A DNA stretch of 64,000 nt from an uncultured Prevotellaceae bacterium (GTDB taxonomy: Bacteria > Bacteroidota > Bacteroidia > Bacteroidales > Bacteroidaceae): NCBI GenBank assembly GCA_902778535.1, contig CACYYG010000002.1, forward strand, positions 76,211-140,210, read 5' to 3'. The notes under the pieces were generated by a model that did no database searches, was not told the DNA's origin, and saw nothing but the letters and a program-made list of their open reading frames with translations. The stretch's first letter is position 1. Every line of letters starts with the position of its first letter. Below, one piece after another: positions 24,313 to 32,723 of this stretch. A program made the translations under genes and the position numbers.

Positions 24313-26841
24313 ATGAAACGCAAAATATCTGTCATAATGCTTATGTGCATAGCCACGATAATGGCTATGGCTCAGAGATATACCATTGAAGGCGAGGTGG
24401 AACCCGTAGTGCATGTGGGTGAGAACTTCCACCTACGCTATCATATCAACACCCTTGATGTGCGCAACTTCTCGCAATCATCGGTGCCTGACGCCTTTCA
24501 GGTGCTTTTTGGTCCCTCACAGTCGGTCAACATCAGTTCCACAACTATTAACGGTCGAAGTTCCTCTTCTGAAGAACTCACGATGACCTACGTGCTCTCA
24601 GCCACCAAGACGGGCACCTTCACCATTCCGCCTGCATCGGCAACCATCGGCGGACATCAGGTAAAATCAAATTCTCTCACCGTTAATGTCATAGCAGGCG
24701 AAGAACGCGTAGAGGCACCAACTGCTTCTGCCAATAATTTCTTTATTCATGTCACCTCATCCAAGCGTCGTGTCAGCTATGGTGAACCTTTCCTGCTCAC
24801 CTATAAAGTCTGCTGGCATCCCGACCTGCCCATTCCTTCTGTAGATGATTTAAAACTCGACCTTCAGGACGTTTACATGCTGCCTTATAATGATACGCAG
24901 CGCAAAAGTCTCAGGGCAGAGAACATAGGAGGACGGATGATGAAAACAATTGACTGGAAGCAGTATGTAGTCTATCCGCAGAAGTCTGGCACACTTCATA
25001 TTCCCAGCCTCACCGTACAGGGCTATCTCACTGAAGTCATCCGCGACCCCTTCGACCCCTTTATGAACATGACTCGTGAGATTCCGCGCCAGCTCACCAC
25101 TCAGCCTCTCGACATTACCGTCGACGACCTGCCGCAGCGTCCTGCCAACTATAGCGGCGGTGTGGGACATTTCTCCATCAGCGGCACAATGGAGCCATCG
25201 AATGTAAAGGAGAATACACCCGTCACATTGACTATCACCATCAGCGGACATGGCAACCTGAAGATGCTGCGACAGCCTGAGATAACCTTCCCGCAGGGCT
25301 TCGATGTTTATGACCCCAAGCAGAGCGAAGACTTTACGCTGACGCCCGAGGGTCTTGACGGCACCCTCACATTTGAGTACATAGCCGTTCCGCAGAAACG
25401 TGGCAGCTATGTCATCCCTGCCGCCTCGCTTACCTATTATGACACCAATGCCCATGATTACCGCACCATACAGACCGACCCATTCCCGCTTGAGGTCCTC
25501 AAGGGCGACGGCACCACAGGCACTATACAAGACTTTACAGGACAGAAGAATGACGATAGAGGCGACATACATGCCATCAGAACTGGCAAGGAGAATACAG
25601 CAAAGGCTGGTTCCTTCTTTGCCACCAGCCTCTATTTCATCCTGATGGCAGCCTTCATTCTGTTGTTCATCATCGTCCTCATCATTTTGCGCATGAGGAT
25701 GAACAGTCAGACAGATGCGGTGCAGTCGCGACGCAAGCGTGCCAACAAGGTTGCCGTACGTAAACTGCGTAAGGCAGCTAAACTGATGCGCGACGGCAAG
25801 GCAGCTGACTTCTACGACGAGACGTTGCGTGCCCTCTGGGGCTATGTGGGCGACAAGCTCAACATCCCCGTCAGTGAACTCTCACGCGAGAACATCAGCC
25901 AGCGTCTGGCTGAACGCGGTGTTGGCCAGGAGGTGACCGACAGCTTCATCGCTGCCATCGACGAGTGCGAGTTTGTACGCTATGCCCCAGGCGATCCTCA
26001 AGGCAATATGAACCGTGTCTACGAAAAATCCGTTACTGCCATTGAGCAGATTGAGAGTGTGAAGCCGAACAAGAAAAAGACAAAGCCATTAGTCGTCATT
26101 TTCCTGCCGTTGGCTATGAGTTTATTCTTTGCGTCGGCCAATGCCGGGACTGTATCGAAGGTGCATGCCGACGAGGCATACAATGAGGAGCAGTTCGACG
26201 AAGCCATCCATCTTTATGAGCAGCTGCTCAGCGAGAAAGGCCCCAGCGCCGATGTCTACTATAATTTAGGCAATGCTTATTATCGTATAGACAGCCTCTC
26301 GGCAGCCATCCTGTCGTGGGAGCGCGCCCTGCGTATGCAGCCTTCTGACGATGATGCCCGCTTCAACCTGCAGCTGGCCAGCTCAAAGACTGTCGACAAG
26401 ATTGCTCCTGAGCGCGAAATGTTTTTCGTCACTTGGTACCGCTCTTTGGTGCAAGCATTCAGCGTTGATGTCTGGGCAGTCATTGCTTTAGTCTCGCTGG
26501 CTGTCGCCTTGGTGCTGGCCCTGGTATGGTTCTTTGCATTCAGTGAACGTCTACGTCGTGTTTCGTTCACCATAAGTGCTGTACTCCTGGTAATGTTCCT
26601 GCTGTCAAACCTCTTTGCCTGGCAGCAACAGCGCGCCTTGCAGCGCCACGATGAAGCCATCGTGATGGTGCAGAGCCTGCCAGTGAAAAATACTCCTACT
26701 GCCAGTGGCTCTGATGAATTCACCCTGCACGCAGGCACGAAGGTAACCATTACTGACGATACGATGAACGACTGGAAGCAAATTATTCTGCCCGACGGCC
26801 GTGAAGGCTGGGTGGAGGCCAAAAGTGTTGAGAAGATTTAG
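24313..26841 (+). CDS. BatD-BatE fusion protein
   Basis: An 842-residue protein. The BatD part has a signal peptide (about 1-20), several beta domains (about 22-425; for example GTFTIPPA and GSYVIPAAS), a membrane helix (about 437-457) and a cytoplasmic segment. At about residue 591 a second signal- or anchor-like segment begins (PLVVIFLPLAMSLFFASANA), followed by BatE features: TPR motifs (about 615-695), two membrane helices (about 715-770) and a bacterial SH3 domain at the end. In many Bacteroidota, batD and batE are separate genes, so this looks like a fusion. The frame is continuous. Confidence 0.85.
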   Translation: MKRKISVIMLMCIATIMAMAQRYTIEGEVEPVVHVGENFHLRYHINTLDVRNFSQSSVPDAFQVLFGPSQSVNISSTTINGRSSSSEELTMTYVLSATKTGTFTIPPASATIGGHQVKSNSLTVNVIAGEERVEAPTASANNFFIHVTSSKRRVSYGEPFLLTYKVCWHPDLPIPSVDDLKLDLQDVYMLPYNDTQRKSLRAENIGGRMMKTIDWKQYVVYPQKSGTLHIPSLTVQGYLTEVIRDPFDPFMNMTREIPRQLTTQPLDITVDDLPQRPANYSGGVGHFSISGTMEPSNVKENTPVTLTITISGHGNLKMLRQPEITFPQGFDVYDPKQSEDFTLTPEGLDGTLTFEYIAVPQKRGSYVIPAASLTYYDTNAHDYRTIQTDPFPLEVLKGDGTTGTIQDFTGQKNDDRGDIHAIRTGKENTAKAGSFFATSLYFILMAAFILLFIIVLIILRMRMNSQTDAVQSRRKRANKVAVRKLRKAAKLMRDGKAADFYDETLRALWGYVGDKLNIPVSELSRENISQRLAERGVGQEVTDSFIAAIDECEFVRYAPGDPQGNMNRVYEKSVTAIEQIESVKPNKKKTKPLVVIFLPLAMSLFFASANAGTVSKVHADEAYNEEQFDEAIHLYEQLLSEKGPSADVYYNLGNAYYRIDSLSAAILSWERALRMQPSDDDARFNLQLASSKTVDKIAPEREMFFVTWYRSLVQAFSVDVWAVIALVSLAVALVLALVWFFAFSERLRRVSFTISAVLLVMFLLSNLFAWQQQRALQRHDEAIVMVQSLPVKNTPTASGSDEFTLHAGTKVTITDDTMNDWKQIILPDGREGWVEAKSVEKI

Positions 26842-26842
26842 C

Positions 26843-26866
26843 GTAACAACGTGATAACGTAATAAC
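26843..26866 (+). repeat. three tandem 8-bp repeats before a start codon
   Basis: GTAACAAC, GTGATAAC and GTAATAAC lie end to end, ending 8 bases before the TTG start of the PAP2 gene. A matching array lies before the symporter gene at 31249-31272. Confidence 0.75.
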
Positions 26867-26874
26867 GGAAAGAA

Positions 26875-27561
26875 TTGGACTGGATAGAACTTGACAAACA
26901 ATGGCTTCTTGCCGTCAACGGCAGCGATTCGGTGTTTCTCGACTCGCTGGTGAAGACGTTGACCACTGCCACCACATGGATTCCCCTCTATGTGGCACTG
27001 CTTTATGTGGTTGTCAAGAATAGCGACAGTCTGAAGAAAGTATTTCTCGTCCTGGGTTGCGCACTCCTCTGCGTATTCCTGGCTGGCAGTCTCGACGACA
27101 TGATTGTCAAGCCCCTCGTGGAGCGCTGGAGGCCAGCCCGCGACCCTGACATTGGCATCAACGTCGACATTGTCAATGGCTATCGTGGCGGCCGCTTCGG
27201 TTTCTTCTCTGCCCATGCCTCCAACACATTCAGTCTGGCCATCTTCTTCTTCTGGCTCATCAGGAGCCGACTGCTCAGCGTCGCCCTCATCATCTGGTCG
27301 CTCGTCAACTGCTGGACACGCATGTATCTGGGTGTCCACTATCCTGGCGACATCTTTGTTGGCCTGCTTTGGGGTGCCGTCGTGGGCACTGGCGTATGGG
27401 TGCTCTATAACAAGATTGAGAAACAGGCGCTGGCTCCAGCCAACTATATTTCGACACAATACACCAAGACTGGCTTCTTGTGCAGTCATGCCGACATTCC
27501 AGTATGCGTGCTGGTCATCACCCTCATCTATGCCATTATCAAAGCCTGCTTCATACAGTAA
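26875..27561 (+). CDS. PAP2-family membrane phosphatase
   Basis: A 228-residue membrane protein with about six helices. The acid-phosphatase motifs are present: KPLVERWRPARDP, SAHASN (matching the PSGH-type motif with the catalytic histidine) and the final RMYLGVHYPGDI with its histidine. Such enzymes remove phosphate from undecaprenyl pyrophosphate, lipid A or phosphatidate; which one is not clear. The start is TTG; no ATG is near, and the protein begins DWIELDKQWLL as in related proteins. It lies 33 bases after the Bat fusion gene. Confidence 0.87.
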   Translation: MDWIELDKQWLLAVNGSDSVFLDSLVKTLTTATTWIPLYVALLYVVVKNSDSLKKVFLVLGCALLCVFLAGSLDDMIVKPLVERWRPARDPDIGINVDIVNGYRGGRFGFFSAHASNTFSLAIFFFWLIRSRLLSVALIIWSLVNCWTRMYLGVHYPGDIFVGLLWGAVVGTGVWVLYNKIEKQALAPANYISTQYTKTGFLCSHADIPVCVLVITLIYAIIKACFIQ

Positions 27562-27597
27562 CCGTTAACCAATTAACAATAAGCGTTAACACAGAAA

Positions 27598-28818
27598 GTG
27601 GATACAAAGAATATCAGTATTAGCGACTACAACTATGAGCTGCCCGACGAGCGCATAGCAAAGTTTCCAGTCACACCACGCGACCACTCACAGCTGCTGG
27701 TCTATGACAATGGAAACATCATTGACGACCATTTCTACAACCTTCCGCAATACCTTCCCAAGGGCGCCCTCATGGTGTTCAACAACACTAAGGTCATCCG
27801 TGCACGCCTGCACTTCCATAAAGACACAGGCGCCCTCATCGAGGTGTTCCTCCTCGAGCCCTACGCTCCTGCCGAATATGAGCAGATGTTTCTCACCCGC
27901 GGACACTGCCAATGGCTCTGTTTGGTGGGAAACTTGAAGAAATGGAAGGAGGGCAAACTGACGTTGACAATAGCCAACAACCAATATCCGATAACTGTTA
28001 AGGCTTCGCGTGGCGCAATGGTGGGCACCAGTCACATCATTGAGTTTGATTGGTCGGGAGAGGTCACCTTTGCCGAGCTTTTGGAAGCTGCCGGCCAGCT
28101 GCCTATTCCACCCTATCTGAACCGTGAGACACAACAGAGCGACCTCACCACTTATCAGACGGTCTACTCGAAGATCAAGGGCAGTGTGGCTGCACCTACG
28201 GCGGGGCTTCACTTCACCCCCGAAGTATTGGCCGCCCTCGATGCTCACGGAATCGACCGCGAGGAGCTGACGCTACACGTCGGTGCAGGAACGTTTAAGC
28301 CCGTCAAGAGCGACACGATGGGCGGTCATGTCATGCACAGCGAGCACATCTGCGTGCGCCGTCAGACATTGGAAAAACTACTCAAGCACAATTGCAGCGC
28401 CATTGCCGTAGGCACCACGAGCGTGCGCACCCTGGAAAGTCTCTACTATATGGGACTGAAGGTGATGGCTAACCCCGAACTTACCGAGGAGCAGTTGCAC
28501 GTAGACCAGTGGGAGCCGTATGACAATTCATCTTCGGTGGGAGCGGAGGAAGCACTTTCTGCCCTGTTGAACTGGATGGACCACAACGGCCTCGATGCCC
28601 TTCACGCCTCCACACAAATCATCATCGCACCGGGCTATCACTTCCATATCGTCAGCCAACTTGTCACCAACTTCCACCAGCCACAATCCACGCTCCTGCT
28701 CCTGGTCAGTGCCTTTACAAAAGGCCGATGGCGCGACATCTATCGTCACGCCATCGACAATGGTTACCGTTTTCTTAGCTACGGTGACAGTTCGCTGCTT
28801 AAAACATCCTCTTTATAG
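27598..28818 (+). CDS. queA: tRNA preQ1(34) S-adenosylmethionine ribosyltransferase-isomerase
   Basis: A 406-residue QueA enzyme that transfers the ribose of SAM to 7-aminomethyl-7-deazaguanine at the tRNA wobble base, forming epoxyqueuosine. Visible family blocks are YELPDERIAKFP, MVFNNTKVIRAR, SVAAPTAGLHFT and the C-terminal TNFHQPQSTLL. The start is GTG at 27598; the next residues match the conserved N-terminus and no better start exists. Length is slightly over the usual 340-360 because of extra residues in the middle and near 300. It is the last gene of the plus-strand run. Confidence 0.94.
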   Translation: MDTKNISISDYNYELPDERIAKFPVTPRDHSQLLVYDNGNIIDDHFYNLPQYLPKGALMVFNNTKVIRARLHFHKDTGALIEVFLLEPYAPAEYEQMFLTRGHCQWLCLVGNLKKWKEGKLTLTIANNQYPITVKASRGAMVGTSHIIEFDWSGEVTFAELLEAAGQLPIPPYLNRETQQSDLTTYQTVYSKIKGSVAAPTAGLHFTPEVLAALDAHGIDREELTLHVGAGTFKPVKSDTMGGHVMHSEHICVRRQTLEKLLKHNCSAIAVGTTSVRTLESLYYMGLKVMANPELTEEQLHVDQWEPYDNSSSVGAEEALSALLNWMDHNGLDALHASTQIIIAPGYHFHIVSQLVTNFHQPQSTLLLLVSAFTKGRWRDIYRHAIDNGYRFLSYGDSSLLKTSSL

Positions 28819-28827
28819 CTTCATCGA

Positions 28828-29691
28828 CTAAAGATTCCTGCTTTTAAGCAAGACATCCATCTGCTGCTGCAATTCGCGGGCTTTATTACCGGCTATCTCG
28901 GCAAAATGGTCATCCTGCGAGGCAAAGATGATGGCACGGCTGGAGTTGACCAGCAGCCCACAGTCGTCGGTCATGCCGTATTTGCACACCTCCTCAAGCG
29001 ATCCGCCCTGAGCGCCCACGCCGGGCACAAGCAGGAAATGATGAGGGACAATGTCACGGACAGCCTCAAAAAGCTTGCCCTGTGTTGCACCGACGACGAA
29101 CATCATATTCTCTTCCGTGCCCCACTGCTGCGAAGTTTTCAGCACTTTCTCAAACAAACGCTCACCCTTGAAATTACCGGGGCCCCACCTGCCAACGAGT
29201 GGGGTATGCAGGGGGGTGAGTTGGAAGTCCTCGCTGCCCTTATTGCTTGTCAGTGCCAGAAGTATGACCCACTTTCCCTCATACTCGAGGAAAGGCGTCA
29301 CTGAATCCTCGCCCATATAGGGGGCCACGGTGAGTGCATCCACGTCATATTCTTCAAAGAATGTACGCGCATAGAGTTTCGATGTGTTACCAATGTCGCC
29401 ACGCTTGGCGTCAGCGATGATCAGGTGATGAGGATGTTGCGTTTTCAGATAGTTGATGGTCTTGACGAAACTCTCCATACCCTTCAATCCGTAAGCCTCG
29501 TAGAAGGCGAGGTTGGGCTTGTAGGCCACGCAATAGGGCGCGGTGGCATCAATGATGGCCTTATTGAATTCAAAGACGGGGTCGTGGAGATCAAAGACAC
29601 ACTGCGGCATCTTCTTTGGGTCGGTATCCAAGCCCACACAGAGAAAACTGCGTTTCAGCTTTATCTGCTCTATCAGCTGTTGTCTGTTCAT
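28828..29691 (-). CDS. pyrF: orotidine 5'-phosphate decarboxylase, with a palindromic insert
   Basis: A 287-residue type-2 PyrF that decarboxylates OMP to UMP. Key blocks: [20 protein letters not shown] and the catalytic [13 protein letters not shown] with its K/D residues, and GATQGK. The open frame reaches 29835, but the conserved protein begins [10 protein letters not shown] at 29691. Residues 158-177 ([15 protein letters not shown] and flanks) are encoded by a 60-base nested palindrome, in a loop where relatives vary. It lies 23 bases after the symporter gene, so it may be transcribed with the porin and symporter. Confidence 0.93.
   Translation of the reverse strand: MNRQQLIEQIKLKRSFLCVGLDTDPKKMPQCVFDLHDPVFEFNKAIIDATAPYCVAYKPNLAFYEAYGLKGMESFVKTINYLKTQHPHHLIIADAKRGDIGNTSKLYARTFFEEYDVDALTVAPYMGEDSVTPFLEYEGKWVILLALTSNKGSEDFQLTPLHTPLVGRWGPGNFKGERLFEKVLKTSQQWGTEENMMFVVGATQGKLFEAVRDIVPHHFLLVPGVGAQGGSLEEVCKYGMTDDCGLLVNSSRAIIFASQDDHFAEIAGNKARELQQQMDVLLKSRNL
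29161..29220 (-). repeat. 60-bp nested palindrome in frame within pyrF
   Basis: Outer arms CTCACCC (29161-29167) and GGGTGAG (29214-29220); inner arms CCCCAC (29183-29188) and GTGGGG (29199-29204). The total is 20 codons with no stop in the pyrF frame. The sequence is distinct from the rimO/GH97/menE element. Confidence 0.6.
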
Positions 29692-29714
29692 AGGGTATGT
29701 TTGTAATGAGATAA

Positions 29715-31244
29715 TTATTTGGCAGGTTTGTAACATTCGAACATTCGTGCGACAATGTCGCGCGGCATCTTCGGTGTAAGCAGACTGACGAGCCACACCA
29801 CGGGGAAGCCGCCCATCATGGCGATAGCACCGCAATTGATGGGGTTAATGGGATTGCCAGCCACCATGTTCACCACCGTAATGCCGACGCCCCAGATGAA
29901 ACAGGCCCAGACGCTGGCCGTAGTCACGCCGCGCCAGTAGAGGCCAAGCATGAACGGAGCGAGGAAGGCTCCGGCCAATGCGCCCCACGAAATGCCCATC
30001 AGCTGAGCGATGAACGTCGGCGGATTCAGGGCTATCAATAGTGAGATGGCGATGAAGAACATGATCAGCACACGCATCACCACCACCTTGCGGCGCTCAA
30101 TCTTCTCTGCCACGATGTCGTCGATGGAGCCTTCTTCCACCTCGCCGGGCAATGATTTCTTGTCGCGGTAGATGAGGTCGAGGGTCATCGTGCTCGATGA
30201 GGTGAGCACCAGCGAGGCCAGCGTCGACATTGAGGCGCTCAGCACCAGCAGCACCACGAGGGCGATGAGTGCCGGCGACAGCTTCACCAGCATGGCAGGC
30301 ACGATGCTGTCGAAGGCAATCTTACCGTTCTCCAGCACCACAGGGTCATAGAGACGGCCAAAGCCACCGAGGAAATAGCAGCCGCCAGCCACGATGAAGG
30401 CGAAGATGGTAGAAATGATCGTGCCACGCTTGATGGCGCTCTCGTCGGTAATTGAGTAGAACTTACCCACCATCTGCGGCAGGCCCATCGTGCCAAGAGA
30501 CGTCAGGATGACCACGCCCAGCAAGCCCCACGGGTCGGGGCCGAAGAGCGAGGCAAAGACGCCTGTGCCTTGTGACGGATCGTCGGCGGGCAGTTCGGCC
30601 AGCTTATGCACAGCCTCCGTCAGGCCGCCCTGCGAAGCCAGCACGGCAGCAATGACGGCCACGATGCCGAAGAGCATGATAATGCCCTGTATGAAGTCGT
30701 TCATGGCCGTTGCCTTGTAGCCGCCGAGTATGACATAGACGGCCGTCAGCGCCGCCATGATGATGACACAATACTCGTAGGGGATGCCGAAGCCCATTTC
30801 AAAAAGCGTAGAAATGCCCTTGTAGACGCCAGCCGTATAGGGGATGAGGAACACGAAGGCAATGACCGAAGCCGTCACACGCAAGCCCTGATCCTGGAAG
30901 CGGGTGCCGAAGAAGTCGGGCATTGTGCGGCTCTCAATGTGCTGCGTCATCAGCTTCGTCCGACGGCCCAGAATAATCCAGGCCAGCAATGAGCCGATGA
31001 CGGCGTTGCCGATGCCTATCCATGCGCTGGAAAGACCATACTTCCAGCCAAACTGTCCGGCGTAGCCCACGAAGACTACGGCCGAGAAATAACTGGTACC
31101 GAAGGCGAATGCCGTCAGCCAGGGACCCACGGCGCGTCCGCCCAGCACAAATCCGTCCACACTGCTGGCCTGCTTGCGGGTGTAGAGACCCACGCCAATC
31201 ATCACGGCCAGGAATATTATCGTTAAAAGAATTTTAATGACCAT
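29715..31244 (-). CDS. sodium:solute symporter
   Basis: A 509-residue inner-membrane transporter of the SSS family with about 13 membrane helices. Family features include the N-terminal [20 protein letters not shown], the central [16 protein letters not shown] and the conserved [19 protein letters not shown] sodium-site region. Substrate is unclear (sugars, amino acids or other organic solutes). It lies 36 bases after the porin gene on the same strand, so outer- and inner-membrane uptake may be coupled. An 8-bp tandem array ends 4 bases before its ATG. Confidence 0.88.
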   Translation of the reverse strand: MVIKILLTIIFLAVMIGVGLYTRKQASSVDGFVLGGRAVGPWLTAFAFGTSYFSAVVFVGYAGQFGWKYGLSSAWIGIGNAVIGSLLAWIILGRRTKLMTQHIESRTMPDFFGTRFQDQGLRVTASVIAFVFLIPYTAGVYKGISTLFEMGFGIPYEYCVIIMAALTAVYVILGGYKATAMNDFIQGIIMLFGIVAVIAAVLASQGGLTEAVHKLAELPADDPSQGTGVFASLFGPDPWGLLGVVILTSLGTMGLPQMVGKFYSITDESAIKRGTIISTIFAFIVAGGCYFLGGFGRLYDPVVLENGKIAFDSIVPAMLVKLSPALIALVVLLVLSASMSTLASLVLTSSSTMTLDLIYRDKKSLPGEVEEGSIDDIVAEKIERRKVVVMRVLIMFFIAISLLIALNPPTFIAQLMGISWGALAGAFLAPFMLGLYWRGVTTASVWACFIWGVGITVVNMVAGNPINPINCGAIAMMGGFPVVWLVSLLTPKMPRDIVARMFECYKPAK

Positions 31245-31248
31245 TTTC

Positions 31249-31272
31249 GTTATATCGTTATCACGTTATTAC
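31249..31272 (-). repeat. three tandem 8-bp repeats before the symporter start
   Basis: On the minus strand GTAATAAC, GTGATAAC and GATATAAC lie end to end, 4 bases before the ATG at 31244. It is the same motif family as at 26843-26866. Confidence 0.75.
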
Positions 31273-31280
31273 ATCTCTCT

Positions 31281-32360
31281 TTAAAACGCTACCTGCACTT
31301 GCGCCTGCAGCCAGTTGTAGTCTTTGCCCAGCATGTCGCCGCAGAGGCAGCGGGTGTACTGCAGCTGCAGACGACATTTCTTATAATACCAGTATTGCAC
31401 GCCCAGTGTGAGGTTGGTCTGGTCCCAGCCGTCCACACTGGTGTTGCGGTCGTAAGTCTCGCCGCTGGCCACAATGTCGAGCGCATCGACCACGGGGAAA
31501 CAGCAGGTGACATAGCCGCCGCGCGAGCCTACTTCGCCGTCCTTGCCGCCCAGCCACTCGGCACGGATGCTGGCGGGGCGTGCCTCCTTATATTTCGAGC
31601 CGGCGTATGGCAGCGTTTTGTATTCAAGGCCTGCGCTGTAGCGGTTGCGGGTATAGTTGTCGCCCACCTTGATCTCTGGGTTCCATGCTGCCGTGCCCAT
31701 AGCGTTGCCTGTGCCCAAGTAGCCCGAGGCCACAAGGCGCAGCCCGTCCATAGGCTTCACTTCCAGCTTGGCGAGGAAATCCTTCTGGTTGTTGCGGTCG
31801 GAACGGTTGATGCCCTGTCCGCTCATCAGTGCCAGCTCATAATGCAGTTTGTTGTTGACCAGGTCGCCAAAGACCATCAGCCCCTGGTCGCGGCCGTAGT
31901 TCACGCCGTTCAGCGGGTCTGGTCCCTCGCCTGCCAGGTAGAGCACAGCCTGCGAGTAGACGTCGATAAGCTCCAGCGCCGTCGGCGACAGCGGATTCTC
32001 CATCGTGTACGAGTGCTTGAACTGTCCGAAACGCACCGTCAGGGCATTGTCCTTCGTCACGCGATAGTCGGTGTAGAACTCCTGCACCACGCTGTTGAAG
32101 TCGTGCATGAAGAGGAACGACCATCGGTCGGTAATCTTCGCCTTAGCCCATAGCAGCGTGCGCTTCAGGTTATAGCTGTTGCTTTTCGTGCCGTTGGCAT
32201 CGTTGAAACTCCAGCCAGCCTGTGCATAGCCGTTGAAGGTGATACGTTTAGTTAAGTCATTCAGCCATGTGTCAGATGACTGTTGGCCCATGGCGGCCAC
32301 GCTGCCGAACACTGCCAATGATGCTGCCAGCGTCCGCATTTTGCAAGATTTAAAAGTCAT
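31281..32360 (-). CDS. OprO/OprP-type outer-membrane porin
   Basis: A 359-residue beta-barrel with a signal peptide (about 8-25, ending AAMGQ). The first strands read ITFNGYAQAGWSFND, a typical start of phosphate-selective-porin-type barrels, and the protein ends in AQVQVAF with the C-terminal phenylalanine needed for Bam insertion. ATGs at 32360 and 32339 are both possible; the second gives a cleaner signal peptide. It is the first gene of a likely porin-symporter-pyrF transcript. Transported substrate is not known. Confidence 0.85.
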   Translation of the reverse strand: MTFKSCKMRTLAASLAVFGSVAAMGQQSSDTWLNDLTKRITFNGYAQAGWSFNDANGTKSNSYNLKRTLLWAKAKITDRWSFLFMHDFNSVVQEFYTDYRVTKDNALTVRFGQFKHSYTMENPLSPTALELIDVYSQAVLYLAGEGPDPLNGVNYGRDQGLMVFGDLVNNKLHYELALMSGQGINRSDRNNQKDFLAKLEVKPMDGLRLVASGYLGTGNAMGTAAWNPEIKVGDNYTRNRYSAGLEYKTLPYAGSKYKEARPASIRAEWLGGKDGEVGSRGGYVTCCFPVVDALDIVASGETYDRNTSVDGWDQTNLTLGVQYWYYKKCRLQLQYTRCLCGDMLGKDYNWLQAQVQVAF

Positions 32361-32399
32361 TTTGTCATTGTTTTAAAAGATTTTTCGTTCTTGCGGCGG

Positions 32400-32430
32400 C
32401 AAAGGTACGAATAAACGAGCAAAATGCAAA
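32400..32430 (-). promoter_or_regulatory. promoter of the porin-symporter-pyrF operon
   Basis: On the minus strand, TTTG (32430-32427), a 19-base spacer and TACCTTTG (32407-32400) form a full consensus. The predicted start near 32396 gives a 36-base leader to the ATG at 32360. Confidence 0.8.
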
Positions 32431-32723
32431 GAAAAATTGCGTTTTTCTTTCATTTTCGAGTAAAAGAACCTTAGAGCGAAGCGCAGAGGTACGAAAAAAG
32501 GAATAAAACCGACCTTTACGATTGAGCAGGCCATTGTTTGTCGCCTACTCAATCATTTCTATAAAGACCATTTTGGCCGATGATGCCAAAAAGCTTCAAA
32601 ACATCGGTAACCAGGCGGGTTACTGTTAGTAACCACGTGGGTTACTGTCAGTAACCACGCGGGTTACAGTTAGTAACCCACGTGGTTACAAAAAGGGCAC
32701 AAACCCCTGTATCAGCTATGCTT
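32431..32723. other. gene-free region upstream of the porin promoter
   Basis: About 290 bases without a gene. The part near 32600-32690 is a tandem palindrome array (separate entry). The rest is AT-rich with a second CAGAGGTA-like box at 32484-32491 and nothing else that I can name. It also contains the space after the GH97 stop, with no clear terminator. Confidence 0.5.
32606..32689. repeat. tandem array of 22-bp palindromic units (GGTTAC type)
   Basis: Three full palindromes, GGTTACTGTTAGTAACC (32618-32634), GGTTACTGTCAGTAACC (32640-32656) and GGTTACAGTTAGTAACC (32662-32678), are spaced every 22 bases, with half units on both sides and linkers such as ACGTG and ACGCG. The same unit is found at 41088-41150. 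Confidence 0.85.

Noticed and set aside
28828-29835. Longer PyrF beginning at 29835
   Set aside because: The first 48 residues overlap the symporter gene and have no match to the conserved PyrF start at 29691.
32606-32689. Possible CRISPR array
   Set aside because: The period is 22 bases with only 5-base linkers, so there are no spacers, and no cas gene is present. The arrays at 41088 and 50517 fail for the same reason.
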